Source: Zavarzinia sp.
Lineage (GTDB): Bacteria; Pseudomonadota; Alphaproteobacteria; Zavarziniales; Zavarziniaceae
Direction: 5' to 3'
NCBI GenBank assembly: GCA_028694545.1
Contig: JAQVKV010000116.1
Location: 1 to 6,949, forward strand
Length of the DNA stretch: 6,949 nt
Shown: in pieces, positions 1-6,720 of the stretch
Position numbering within the stretch: position 1 is the first letter of the stretch
How the letters are laid out: each line of letters opens with the position of its first letter
Translations under genes and position numbers: made by a program
Notes under the pieces: generated by a model
What the model was told of the DNA's origin: nothing
Database searches by the model: none
What the model saw: only the letters and a program-made list of their open reading frames with translations

Positions 1-2573
1 CGGTGGGTGGCGTGCACAGCCCCCTGGTGCGCCGGGGCCTGCGCACCTTCACCTCGCTCAACGTGCGCTCGGCCGAATGCCTCGACACCCATATGTTCGC
101 GGTGCTGATCGGCTGCGGCGCGACGACGGTGAACGCCTATCTGGCCGAAGCCTGCATCGCCGACCGTCTGGCCCGGGGCCTGTTCCCCGGCATGACGCAC
201 CATGATTGTGTCGCCCGCTTCAAGGAATCGATCAATCAGGGCCTGCTGAAGATCATGTCCAAGATGGGCATCTCGGTGATCTCCAGTTATCGCGGCGGTT
301 ACAACTTCGAGGCCGTCGGCCTGTCGCGCGCGCTGGTCGCCGAATTCTTCCCCGGCATGCAGTCGCGCATTTCCGGCATCGGCCTGCCCGGCATCCAGAA
401 GAAGGTGCTGGAGCTGCACGCCCGCGCCTTCGACCCGGATGTCGCGGCGCTGCCGGTCGGCGGTCTCTACCGCTTCCGCAAGACGGGCGAGGCCCATGCC
501 TGGGAAGGCAGCCTCATCCACATGCTGCAGCAGGCGGTTTCGTCCGACAGCTATACGCTTTACAAGAAGTACGCGCAGGGCATTCACGCCCGGGCGCCGA
601 TCGCGCTGCGCGACCTTCTGGAGTTCAAGCCGGCGGGCACGCCCATTCCGATCGAGGAGGTGGAAAGCATCACCTCGATCCGCAAGCGCTTCGTGACGCC
701 GGGCATGTCGCTCGGCGCGCTCTCGGCGGAAGCCCATGAGACGCTGACGATCGCCATGAACCGGATCGGCGCCAAGGCCGACTCGGGCGAGGGCGGCGAA
801 GGCAAGGAACGCTTCACGCCGCGCGCCAATGGCGACAACGCCAATTCGCCGATCAAGCAGGTGGCGTCGGGCCGTTTCGGCGTCACCGCCGAATATCTGA
901 ACCAGGCCCGCGAGCTGGAAATCAAGGTCGCGCAGGGTGCGAAGCCCGGCGAAGGCGGCCAGCTGCCCGGCTTCAAGGTGACGATCGAGATCGCCCGCCT
1001 GCGTCACTCGACGCCCGGCGTCATGCTGATCTCGCCGCCGCCGCACCACGACATCTACTCGATCGAGGATCTGGCCCAGCTCATCTACGACCTGAAGCAG
1101 ATCAACCCGACGGCGCAGGTCTGCGTGAAGCTGGTGGCGGGTTCGGGCATCGGCACGATCGCGGCCGGCGTCGCCAAGGCGAAGGCGGACGTCATCCTGA
1201 TCTCCGGCCATGTCGGCGGCACGGGCGCCTCGCCCCAGACGTCGATCAAATACGCCGGCCTGCCGTGGGAAATGGGCCTGACCGAAGCCAATCAGGTGCT
1301 GACCCTGAATCGTCTGCGCCATTCGGTGAAGCTGCGCACCGACGGCGGCATCAAGACCGGCCGCGACGTCGTCATGGCCGCGCTCATGGGGGCGGAGGAA
1401 TATGGTGTCGGCACGGCCAGCCTGGTGGCGCTTGGCTGCATCATGGTTCGCCAGTGCCAGTCGAACACCTGCCCGGTCGGCGTCTGCACCCAGGACCCGG
1501 CCATGCGCGAGAAGTTCGACGGCTCGCCCGAGAAGGTCGTGAACCTGTTCTCCTTCATCGCGGAGGAAGTGCGCGAGATCCTGGCGTCGCTGGGGCTTCG
1601 CTCGCTCGACGAGGCGATCGGCCGGGTCGACCTGCTGCGTCAGGTCTCGCGCGGGCACCACCACCTCGACGACCTCGACCTCAACCCGCTGCTGGTCACG
1701 CCGGACTCGGGCCCCTATGCCCGCCATTCGGTGATCGAAGGGCGGAACGAGGTGCCCGACACGCTGGACGCCCAGATGGTGAAGGACGCGGCGGCGGTCT
1801 TCGAGCGCGGCGAGAAGATGCAGCTCACCTATACGGTGCGCAACACCCAGCGGGCCATCGGCACCCGCCTGTCGTCCCATGTCGTGCGCAAGTTCGGCAT
1901 GGACGGGCTGGACCACGGCCATATCGAGGTCTCGCTGCGCGGTTCCGCCGGCCAGTCGCTGGGCGCCTTCGCCGTGAAGGGCGTGAAGCTGAAGGTCTAT
2001 GGCGACGCCAACGACTATGTCGGCAAGGGGCTCTCGGGCGGCACCATCGTGGTGCGTACCACGACGTCCTCGCCGCTGGTCCCGCATGAGAACACGATCA
2101 TCGGCAATACGGTGCTCTATGGCGCCACCGCCGGCTATCTGTTCGCGAGCGGCAAGGCGGGCGAGCGTTTCGCGGTCCGTAACTCGGGCGCGACGACGGT
2201 GATCGAGGGCTGCGGCTCCAACGGCTGTGAATATATGACCGGCGGCACGGCGGTCATCCTCGGCCCGGTGGGCGACAACTTCGGCGCCGGCATGTCGGGC
2301 GGCATGGCCTTCATCTATGATCCGCACGACGATTTCCCGATGCGGGTGAACGATGAAAGCGTGGTGTTCCAGCGCCTCGCCTCGGCCCATTGGGAAGGCC
2401 TGCTGAAGGAACTGGTCGAACGCCAGCTGGCCGAGACCGGCTCGCCGCTGGCGGCCCGCCTGCTCTCGGACTGGGAGCGCGAGAGCGAGCGCTTCTGGCA
2501 GATCTGCCCGAAGGAAATGGTCAAGCGCCTGTCCCATCCGCTGACGGACGAGGCCTCGCTGAAGCGCGCCTGA
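1..2573 (+). CDS. gltB: Glutamate synthase large (alpha) subunit, C-terminal part, cut by the left window edge
   Basis: The product is the large subunit of glutamate synthase, which with the small subunit GltD converts glutamine plus 2-oxoglutarate to two glutamates using NADPH. The frame is open from the window edge (first full codon at 3, GTG, not a real start) to TGA at 2571-2573, giving 856 residues. Residues 1-140 or so are the end of the central domain. Residues 215-590 are the FMN/2-oxoglutarate barrel, with MSLGALS at 235-241 and a glycine-rich stretch around ISGHVGGTGAS. Cys479, Cys485 and Cys490 form the C-x5-C-x4-C motif of the 3Fe-4S cluster. Residues 600-810 are the GXGXG beta-helix domain. 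If these cysteines match 1102/1108/1113 of Azospirillum brasilense GltB (recalled numbering), about 620 mature residues, including the N-terminal glutaminase domain with its catalytic Cys1, lie outside the window. No gltD follows; a terminator closes the transcript. Confidence 0.98.
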   Translation, partial: VGGVHSPLVRRGLRTFTSLNVRSAECLDTHMFAVLIGCGATTVNAYLAEACIADRLARGLFPGMTHHDCVARFKESINQGLLKIMSKMGISVISSYRGGYNFEAVGLSRALVAEFFPGMQSRISGIGLPGIQKKVLELHARAFDPDVAALPVGGLYRFRKTGEAHAWEGSLIHMLQQAVSSDSYTLYKKYAQGIHARAPIALRDLLEFKPAGTPIPIEEVESITSIRKRFVTPGMSLGALSAEAHETLTIAMNRIGAKADSGEGGEGKERFTPRANGDNANSPIKQVASGRFGVTAEYLNQARELEIKVAQGAKPGEGGQLPGFKVTIEIARLRHSTPGVMLISPPPHHDIYSIEDLAQLIYDLKQINPTAQVCVKLVAGSGIGTIAAGVAKAKADVILISGHVGGTGASPQTSIKYAGLPWEMGLTEANQVLTLNRLRHSVKLRTDGGIKTGRDVVMAALMGAEEYGVGTASLVALGCIMVRQCQSNTCPVGVCTQDPAMREKFDGSPEKVVNLFSFIAEEVREILASLGLRSLDEAIGRVDLLRQVSRGHHHLDDLDLNPLLVTPDSGPYARHSVIEGRNEVPDTLDAQMVKDAAAVFERGEKMQLTYTVRNTQRAIGTRLSSHVVRKFGMDGLDHGHIEVSLRGSAGQSLGAFAVKGVKLKVYGDANDYVGKGLSGGTIVVRTTTSSPLVPHENTIIGNTVLYGATAGYLFASGKAGERFAVRNSGATTVIEGCGSNGCEYMTGGTAVILGPVGDNFGAGMSGGMAFIYDPHDDFPMRVNDESVVFQRLASAHWEGLLKELVERQLAETGSPLAARLLSDWERESERFWQICPKEMVKRLSHPLTDEASLKRA

Positions 2574-2589
2574 TCAGGATCGCACACAG

Positions 2590-2621
2590 AAATGGCCGGG
2601 GATTTTCCCGGCCATTTTTTT
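2590..2621 (+). terminator. Intrinsic terminator after gltB
   Basis: A perfect 11-bp inverted repeat (AAATGGCCGGG at 2590-2600 with CCCGGCCATTT at 2607-2617) encloses a 6-base loop and runs into seven T residues at 2615-2621. It begins 17 bases after the gltB stop codon. This is a textbook Rho-independent terminator on the plus strand, so gltB transcription should end here and the next gene should need its own promoter. Confidence 0.95.
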
Positions 2622-2723
2622 GTGGCGGCAGGGCCATAGGCTCTGTCGTTTCGTGTTAAAGATGATGATGGCTGGCCATCGCGCCAAATTCGGCGTGTTT
2701 CCGCCTGCCGACGGCCACAATTC

Positions 2724-2729
2724 TAAGGT
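2724..2729 (+). promoter_or_regulatory. Possible -10 box (TAAGGT) for the lipoprotein gene
   Basis: TAAGGT resembles the TAAAGT boxes found before the GST and SDR genes in this window. It would start transcription near 2736, leaving a leader of about 32 bases that contains the ribosome binding site. I see no good -35 box at the right distance (the bases at 2701-2706 are CCGCCT), so support is weak. The case rests mainly on the need for a promoter after the gltB terminator and on the AT-richer composition of this gap. Confidence 0.27.
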
Positions 2730-2758
2730 GTCGTGCCTCCATCAGTCCCTGGGATTGC

Positions 2759-2763
2759 GGAGG
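2759..2763 (+). promoter_or_regulatory. Ribosome binding site of the lipoprotein gene
   Basis: GGAGG lies 4 bases before a GTG codon at 2768. It is the strongest Shine-Dalgarno match in the window and decides the GTG start, because no ATG in this frame gives a signal peptide. The spacing is a little short. Confidence 0.75.
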
Positions 2764-2767
2764 TTCC

Positions 2768-3454
2768 GTGACGCATCTGTCCTCGATCGTGATCGCCCTC
2801 GCCCTGTTCACGGGCGCCTGTTCCACCCGCTCCATATCGGACAGCGGCTATGGCGGCAGCCATTATGGCGGCGAGTTGATCGAGATGGATCTGGTTGGCG
2901 TCACCGGCGATGCGGCCGTGACGCAGGCGGACATAGCCGCCGCCCTGGCCGATACAACGAGGCCGGTCCCCGATCCGGCCGGCCCCCTCCTGCTGATCCA
3001 GTCAGGGGCGCTGGCGCCGGATTCGGCCATGGTCGGAGCCATGGAGCGGCATTTCACGGTCTTCCCCTTCCTCGGCCTGTCGCCCCGGGGCGAGGAGGCT
3101 TATGGCATGAAGCTGCGCCTTGCCGCGGCCAAGGGCGGATTTCGGCAGATCCTGATCTATTGGGGCATGATCGAGACCGAGCGGCGGGGCGGGGCAGGCA
3201 AGCTCGTGTCCTGGGTTCCCTTGGTCGGCGACCTCATCCCCGACGAAAGCCAGCACATGCGGATCGGCATGCGCGCCATCCTGATCGACGTCGCCAGCGG
3301 GCGCTGGCGCCTCTACAAGACCGAGTTCATGGACGACGACAGTTTCAGCATGAAGATCGATCGCGAGCAGGCGGACCAGGATCAGGTCAGGGCGTTGAAG
3401 CGCCGGGGCTATGAGGCTTTGGCCGCCGAGATCGCGGCCTCCGCGTCTCCTTGA
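2768..3454 (+). CDS. Predicted lipoprotein of unknown function
   Basis: I do not recognise a named family. The 228-residue product starts at GTG with a strong GGAGG before it. Residues 4-17 are hydrophobic and end in LFTGAC, with Cys18 as the probable lipidated residue (the -3 position is Thr, less usual; Ser19 rather than Asp would favour the outer membrane). The n-region lacks a positive charge, which is atypical. A short Gly/Tyr/Ser segment (SGYGGSHYGG, 26-35) follows. The rest alternates hydrophobic strands and helices: LLLIQSG (74-80), FTVFPFLGL (96-104), QILIYWG (127-133), KLVSWVPLVGDLIPD (145-159), and AILIDVASGRWRLYKTEF (170-187). The last strands, a loop then 'lvDvasG.w', loosely recall CsgG/LpoB-like alpha/beta lipoproteins, but this is speculation. 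High third-position GC supports coding. It stands alone after the gltB terminator, 69 bases before the next gene. Confidence 0.85.
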   Translation: MTHLSSIVIALALFTGACSTRSISDSGYGGSHYGGELIEMDLVGVTGDAAVTQADIAAALADTTRPVPDPAGPLLLIQSGALAPDSAMVGAMERHFTVFPFLGLSPRGEEAYGMKLRLAAAKGGFRQILIYWGMIETERRGGAGKLVSWVPLVGDLIPDESQHMRIGMRAILIDVASGRWRLYKTEFMDDDSFSMKIDREQADQDQVRALKRRGYEALAAEIAASASP

Positions 3455-3463
3455 TGGCTGGCG

Positions 3464-3492
3464 TTCCGTCGACGGGGGCTGGGCGCTATGCT
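3464..3492 (+). promoter_or_regulatory. Weak candidate promoter for the deoxyribosyltransferase gene
   Basis: TTCCGT (3464-3469) and TATGCT (3487-3492) are separated by 17 bases. The -10 matches the sigma-70 consensus at 4 of 6 positions, but the -35 is poor. Transcription would begin near 3499 and leave about 25 bases of leader with GGAG inside it. The gene could instead be read through from the lipoprotein gene, since no terminator lies between them. Confidence 0.25.
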
Positions 3493-3523
3493 GCCGGCCC
3501 CATCGAATGGAGCGGTGATTGAC

Positions 3524-4099
3524 ATGATCAGGATCTATCTCGCCGGTCCCGAAGTCTTTCACCCCGACGCGATCGCGCTCGGCCGGGCGAAGCAGGCGTT
3601 GTGCGCGGCTCTTGGTTTCGAGGGGCTCTATCCCCTCGATACGGAACTGCCGGGCGGGGAGATGCCCCCCCATGCGGCGGGCCTTGCCATCTTTCGCGGC
3701 AATGTCGAACTGATTCGCCGGGCGGATGCGGTGATCGCCAACCTCAGCCCGTTTCGCGGGCCCGGTGCCGACGCCGGCACGGTGTTCGAGGTCGGTTTCG
3801 CGCTTGGCCTTGGCAAACGGGTGCTCGGCTATCGCAATGTCGCGGACAGTTACCTCGAACGGGTGCGGGCGTGGCATGGCGAACCGCTGGGCGCGGACGA
3901 AGCCGGCCGTCCGCTCGACCGGGACGGGTTGCTGGTCGAGGAGTTCGGTTTTGGCGACAATCTGATGATCGATGCCGCCCTGATCGAGGGCGGCGTTCCG
4001 GTGATCGCGGATGAGGCGCCGCCCGGCGCCCGGCTCACGGATCTGACGGCTTTCACCGCCTGTCTCCTGCGCCTGAAGGACTTGCCGGCGTCTCCTTGA
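3524..4099 (+). CDS. Nucleoside 2-deoxyribosyltransferase family protein
   Basis: The 191-residue product belongs to the family that transfers or hydrolyses the 2-deoxyribosyl group of (deoxy)nucleosides or nucleotides, normally in purine/pyrimidine salvage or pool cleaning in the cytosol. Evidence: the N-terminal strand RIYLAGPEVF (3-12); RADAVIANLSPFRGPGADAGTVFEVGFALGLGK (67-99), containing Asp83 and the probable nucleophile Glu89; and FGFGDNLMIDAAL (141-153), matching the family's C-terminal 'NLM' substrate motif. ATG 3524 is preferred to ATG 3488 because the family starts right at the first strand and GGAG at 3509-3512 precedes it, although 11 bases is a long spacing. GTG 3515 is too close to that site. 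Substrate cannot be told: 2'-deoxynucleoside 5'-phosphate N-hydrolases (DNPH1/Rcl) share the fold. It shares a reading frame with the genes on both sides but has no clear operon link to the GST. Confidence 0.88.
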   Translation: MIRIYLAGPEVFHPDAIALGRAKQALCAALGFEGLYPLDTELPGGEMPPHAAGLAIFRGNVELIRRADAVIANLSPFRGPGADAGTVFEVGFALGLGKRVLGYRNVADSYLERVRAWHGEPLGADEAGRPLDRDGLLVEEFGFGDNLMIDAALIEGGVPVIADEAPPGARLTDLTAFTACLLRLKDLPASP

Positions 4100-4108
4100 C
4101 GGATGTCC

Positions 4109-4137
4109 TTGCCGCCTTGCCGGCCGCCCACTAAAGT
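4109..4137 (+). promoter_or_regulatory. Candidate promoter of the GST-queG operon
   Basis: TTGCCG (4109-4114) and TAAAGT (4132-4137) are spaced by exactly 17 bases. Each matches 4 of 6 positions of the sigma-70 consensus and fits the looser alphaproteobacterial pattern. The predicted transcription start, about 7 bases past the -10, falls at 4144-4145, which is the ATG of the GST gene itself. The same nonamer around the -10 (CTAAAGTCC) recurs before the SDR gene at 6682-6690. Confidence 0.45.
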
Positions 4138-4144
4138 CCGGCGC

Positions 4145-4813
4145 ATGCGCATCCTCCACCACATGCCTCTGTCGCCGTTCAGCCGCAAGGTCCGGCTCGC
4201 CCTGAAGGAAAAGGGCCTCGATTTCGAGCTGCGGCACGAGAAGGTGTGGGAGCGGCGGCCCGAATTTCTCGCCCTCAATCCGGCCGGCCAGGTGCCGGTG
4301 CTGGAGGACGAGGGCGGGCAGGTGGTGGTCGATTCTACCGCCATCACGGAATATCTCGAGGAAGCCTATCCCGAGCGCCTCCTGCTTGGCCGCAACGTGC
4401 GGGAACGGGCGGAAACGCGGCGGCTGATCGCCTGGTTCGACCAGAAGTTCCATGCTGAAGTCACCCTGAATCTTGTGTTCGAGAAGGTGACCAAGCGCTT
4501 CTTCGGCCTCGGCAATCCGGATTCGGCGGCGATCCGCATGGGCAAGCAGTTCATCGGCGGCCATCTCGATTATATCGCCGAACTGTCGGAGCGCCGGCGC
4601 TGGCTGGCGGGGAATGATTTCGGCCTCGCCGACATGGCCGCCGCCGCCCATCTGTCCTGCATCGACTATCTGGGCGACGTGCCCTGGGACGAGCATCCGC
4701 GGGCCAAGGATTGGTATGTGCGCGTGAAGTCGCGGCCGAGTTTCCGGCCCCTGCTCGGCGATCATGTCGCCGGCATGCCGCCGCCGCCCCATTACGCCGA
4801 CCTCGACTTCTGA
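4145..4813 (+). CDS. Glutathione S-transferase family protein
   Basis: The 222-residue product has the cytosolic GST layout. The N-terminal thioredoxin-like domain (1-80) contains SPFSRKVRLAL (10-20), where Ser10 or Ser13 is the likely glutathione-activating residue, NPAGQVPVL (45-53) with the cis-proline Pro51, and VVDSTAITEYLEE (61-73), where Asp63-Ser64 should bind the glutamyl end of glutathione. The alpha-helical C-terminal domain (90-205) has GLADMAAAAHLSCIDYLGDVPW, with the conserved Asp163 of the helix-6 N-cap; Gly160 replaces the usual Ser/Thr. Substrate is unknown. Start: ATG 4145 puts the first beta strand at the N-terminus, as in the family; ATG 4103 would add 14 unlikely residues and lie upstream of the candidate -10 box. 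No Shine-Dalgarno sequence precedes 4145. The gene runs into queG after 2 bases, so the two are one operon; no functional link is known to me. Confidence 0.93.
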   Translation: MRILHHMPLSPFSRKVRLALKEKGLDFELRHEKVWERRPEFLALNPAGQVPVLEDEGGQVVVDSTAITEYLEEAYPERLLLGRNVRERAETRRLIAWFDQKFHAEVTLNLVFEKVTKRFFGLGNPDSAAIRMGKQFIGGHLDYIAELSERRRWLAGNDFGLADMAAAAHLSCIDYLGDVPWDEHPRAKDWYVRVKSRPSFRPLLGDHVAGMPPPPHYADLDF

Positions 4814-4815
4814 CC

Positions 4816-5967
4816 ATGGCCAGGACCGCCGATCCCCGCACCGCCCTGCTCGACGAGGCGCTGCGGCTCGGCTTCGACGTGACCGGCATCGCCGGGCCCG
4901 ACGCCATCGCCCATCTCGGTCGCGACCGTCTGTTCCGCCACTGGCTGGACGAGGGACGCCATGGCGCCATGGCCTGGATGGAAGAAACAGCGGAGCGCCG
5001 GGCCGATCCCCGCGTGCTCTGGCCCGGGGTGCGGTCCATCGTCATGGTCGGCGCCAATTACGGTCCCCATTCGGCGCACGAGGACCTGCTGCGGCAGGCG
5101 GACCGGGGCGTGGTCGCCGCCTATGCCCGCATGCGCGACTATCACGACGTGATGAAGGGCCGGCTGAAGATGCTGGCGCAATGGGCGGCGCGGCGGCTGG
5201 GCGGGGAGGTGAAAGTCTTCGTCGACACGGCCCCGGTGCTGGAAAAGCCGCTGGCCCAGGCCGCCGGCCTTGGCTGGCAGGGCAAGCATAGCAATCTGGT
5301 CAGCCGGGAGCATGGCTCGTGGCTGTTTCTGGGCGCCCTCTTCACCAGTGCCGAACTCGAGACCGACATGCCCGAGGCGGATCATTGCGGCACTTGCCGC
5401 CGTTGCCTCGACGTCTGCCCGACCGATGTCTTTCCCGCCCCCTATCAGCTCGACGCCCGGCGTTGTCTTGCCTATCTCTCGATCGAATATGGCGGGGTGA
5501 TCCCGCTCGAATTCCGTGCCGCCATGGGCAACCGGATCTATGGCTGCGACGATTGCCTTGCCGTCTGCCCCTGGAACAAATGGGCCGAAGCCTCACATGA
5601 CGCCAAACTGTCCGAACGGGCGGATCTGGCGGCGCCGCCGCTGGCGGAGTTGGTGCGGCTCGACGATGCGGCGTTCCGGGCCCGTTTCGCGACGACACCG
5701 GTGAAGCGCATCGGCCGCGACCGTTTCCTGCGCAATGTGCTGATCGCCATCGGCAACGGCTGCGACGGGGCCCTGCTGCCCGAGGTCGTGGCCCGTCTGG
5801 ACGACGACAGTGCGCTCGTCCGGGGCATGGCGGTCTGGGCCCTGGGTCGGCTGGCGGACGGGGCGCGCGTGGCCACCGAAGCCGCGCGGCACGCGGGCGA
5901 GGACGATCCGGGCGTGCGCGCCGAATGGGCGGCGCTTATTTCCCCTTCGTCTTCTCCAGCGCCTTGA
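4816..5967 (+). CDS. queG: Epoxyqueuosine reductase QueG
   Basis: QueG reduces epoxyqueuosine to queuosine at position 34 of tRNAs for Asp, Asn, His and Tyr, using cobalamin and two 4Fe-4S clusters in the cytosol. The 383-residue product has the DUF1730-type N-terminal domain (HGAMAWMEE at 49-57, YARMRDYHDVMK at 103-114), Asp137 in FVDTAPVLEKPLAQAAGLGWQGK matching the proposed proton donor of Bacillus subtilis QueG (Asp134, recalled), ferredoxin motif one C191-x2-C194-x2-C197-x3-C201, Cys217 in RRCLAYL, and motif two C244-x2-C247-x3-C251-PW. A HEAT-like C-terminal region covers about 304-372. All eight cluster cysteines are present, so the enzyme should be active. ATG 4816 is 2 bases after the GST stop with no Shine-Dalgarno site, so translation is probably coupled. 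The last ten residues, LISPSSSPAP, lie over the antisense end of the TPR gene. Confidence 0.97.
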   Translation: MARTADPRTALLDEALRLGFDVTGIAGPDAIAHLGRDRLFRHWLDEGRHGAMAWMEETAERRADPRVLWPGVRSIVMVGANYGPHSAHEDLLRQADRGVVAAYARMRDYHDVMKGRLKMLAQWAARRLGGEVKVFVDTAPVLEKPLAQAAGLGWQGKHSNLVSREHGSWLFLGALFTSAELETDMPEADHCGTCRRCLDVCPTDVFPAPYQLDARRCLAYLSIEYGGVIPLEFRAAMGNRIYGCDDCLAVCPWNKWAEASHDAKLSERADLAAPPLAELVRLDDAAFRARFATTPVKRIGRDRFLRNVLIAIGNGCDGALLPEVVARLDDDSALVRGMAVWALGRLADGARVATEAARHAGEDDPGVRAEWAALISPSSSPAP

Positions 5968-6676
5968 GGCTGGCGAGGGCCGCGTCGCGGACCGGGCCCT
6001 TGGGGGCGCTGTCCGCGACCGTCTTCCAGTCGGCGGCGGCGCCCTTGCGATCGCCGTCGATCAGGCGGATGCGGCCCCGTTCCAGTAGCACTTCCGGGGC
6101 GTTCGGCGCCAGCCTCAGGGCTTTCTCGACCGCGCCCCTGGCGTCCGCGATCTTGCCCGCCTCGCGCAGGGCCGTCGCATAGAGGAGATAGAGTTCCGGA
6201 TCCTCGTCGTCGATCTGCACGGCACCGTCGAGGTCGCGGGCGGCGCGGGCCCATTGGCCGAGCGCGGCGAAGGCACGCGCCCGGTCGGCCAGCATCTGGG
6301 GATCGTTCGGCGTGTTCTTCAGGGCCCGCGTGAAGGCGTCGACCGCGAGGTCCGCCTTGCCGTCCAGCATGCGGACGTTGCCCAACTGCCCGAGCAGGGC
6401 GGCTGCCTCGTAAGGATTGGCGGTCTGGTCGACTAGGCGGTTCAGCCGGTCGGCGGCGTCGCCATAGCGCTGCAGCGCGACCTCGGCCAGGGCAGCGCAA
6501 TGCTGGGCGCCGGGATCGTCCGTCGTTTTCGCCCAGGTGGTCGCGGCCTTGTAGCCGTCGCCGGGCGAGCGTTCGACGAGGGCGGTGCATTCGGCATAGG
6601 TCAGCGCCTGCGCGCCCCCCGTCCAGAGGCAGAGGGCGGTGACCAGCGCGAGGCCTGCTTGTCTTGATGTCGGCAT
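5936..6676 (-). CDS. Exported tetratricopeptide repeat protein
   Basis: The 246-residue product has a signal peptide (Arg5, hydrophobic 7-19, probable cleavage after AQA at 22-24), so it should act in the periplasm. Five helix pairs of TPR type follow, roughly at 56-88, 90-122, 127-160, 161-194 and 195-228; the clearest are LLGQLGNVRMLDGKADLAVDAF (94-115), MLADRARAFAALGQWARAARDL (128-149) and LYLLYATALREAGKIADARGAV (162-183). Cys30 and Cys60, near the start of the mature chain, could form a disulfide. TPR arrays bind partner proteins; no partner can be named. The C-terminus is lysine-rich (EKTKGK). ATG 6674-6676 is chosen because the signal peptide begins there; an in-frame ATG at 6710-6712 would add 12 residues before it. 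AAGGA lies 11 bases upstream, rather far. It is convergent with queG (32-base overlap) and divergent from the SDR gene. Confidence 0.9.
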   Translation of the reverse strand: MPTSRQAGLALVTALCLWTGGAQALTYAECTALVERSPGDGYKAATTWAKTTDDPGAQHCAALAEVALQRYGDAADRLNRLVDQTANPYEAAALLGQLGNVRMLDGKADLAVDAFTRALKNTPNDPQMLADRARAFAALGQWARAARDLDGAVQIDDEDPELYLLYATALREAGKIADARGAVEKALRLAPNAPEVLLERGRIRLIDGDRKGAAADWKTVADSAPKGPVRDAALASLKALEKTKGK

Positions 6677-6688
6677 GATGCCTAAAGT
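6659..6688 (+). promoter_or_regulatory. Candidate promoter of the SDR-like gene
   Basis: TTGTCT (6659-6664) and TAAAGT (6683-6688) are 18 bases apart, each matching 4 of 6 consensus positions. Transcription would start near 6695 and give a leader of about 26 bases. The -35 box lies inside the first codons of the divergent TPR gene, so the two genes may interfere. The -10 context CTAAAGTCC is identical to that before the GST gene. Confidence 0.4.
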
Positions 6689-6720
6689 CCTTCGTCCATC
6701 GTCCCGTTGCAAGGCCGCGC

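Noticed and set aside
2655..2700. Run of overlapping ATG codons (ATGATGATG) after the gltB terminator, as a possible small-peptide or leader gene.
   Set aside because: The frame has no ribosome binding site and no nearby stop, and its codons show no protein-like pattern.
2620..3414. A plus-strand open frame beginning in the terminator region and running through the lipoprotein gene in another frame.
   Set aside because: Its start lies inside the terminator, it has no ribosome binding site there, and its Arg/Gly-rich translation has no signal peptide or domain; the alternative frame has a strong GGAGG and a lipoprotein signal.
3443..4099. The 12-mer GCGTCTCCTTGA ends both the lipoprotein gene (3443-3454) and the deoxyribosyltransferase gene (4088-4099), so both proteins end in ASP.
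   Set aside because: About one or two 12-mer repeats are expected by chance in a window of this size, and the flanking bases do not align well; most likely coincidence.
4096..4101. TTGACG at the end of the deoxyribosyltransferase gene as a -35 box.
   Set aside because: It is a good -35 match, but the sequence 16-18 bases downstream (near 4118-4125) is GC-rich with no -10; TTGCCG at 4109 pairs properly with TAAAGT.
3002..4792. A 596-codon open frame on the minus strand across the lipoprotein, deoxyribosyltransferase and GST genes.
   Set aside because: All three plus-strand genes lie in the same reading frame, and in GC-rich DNA the matching antisense frame lacks stops. The translation is rich in Arg/His/Pro without recognisable domains, and the plus-strand genes have clear family motifs.
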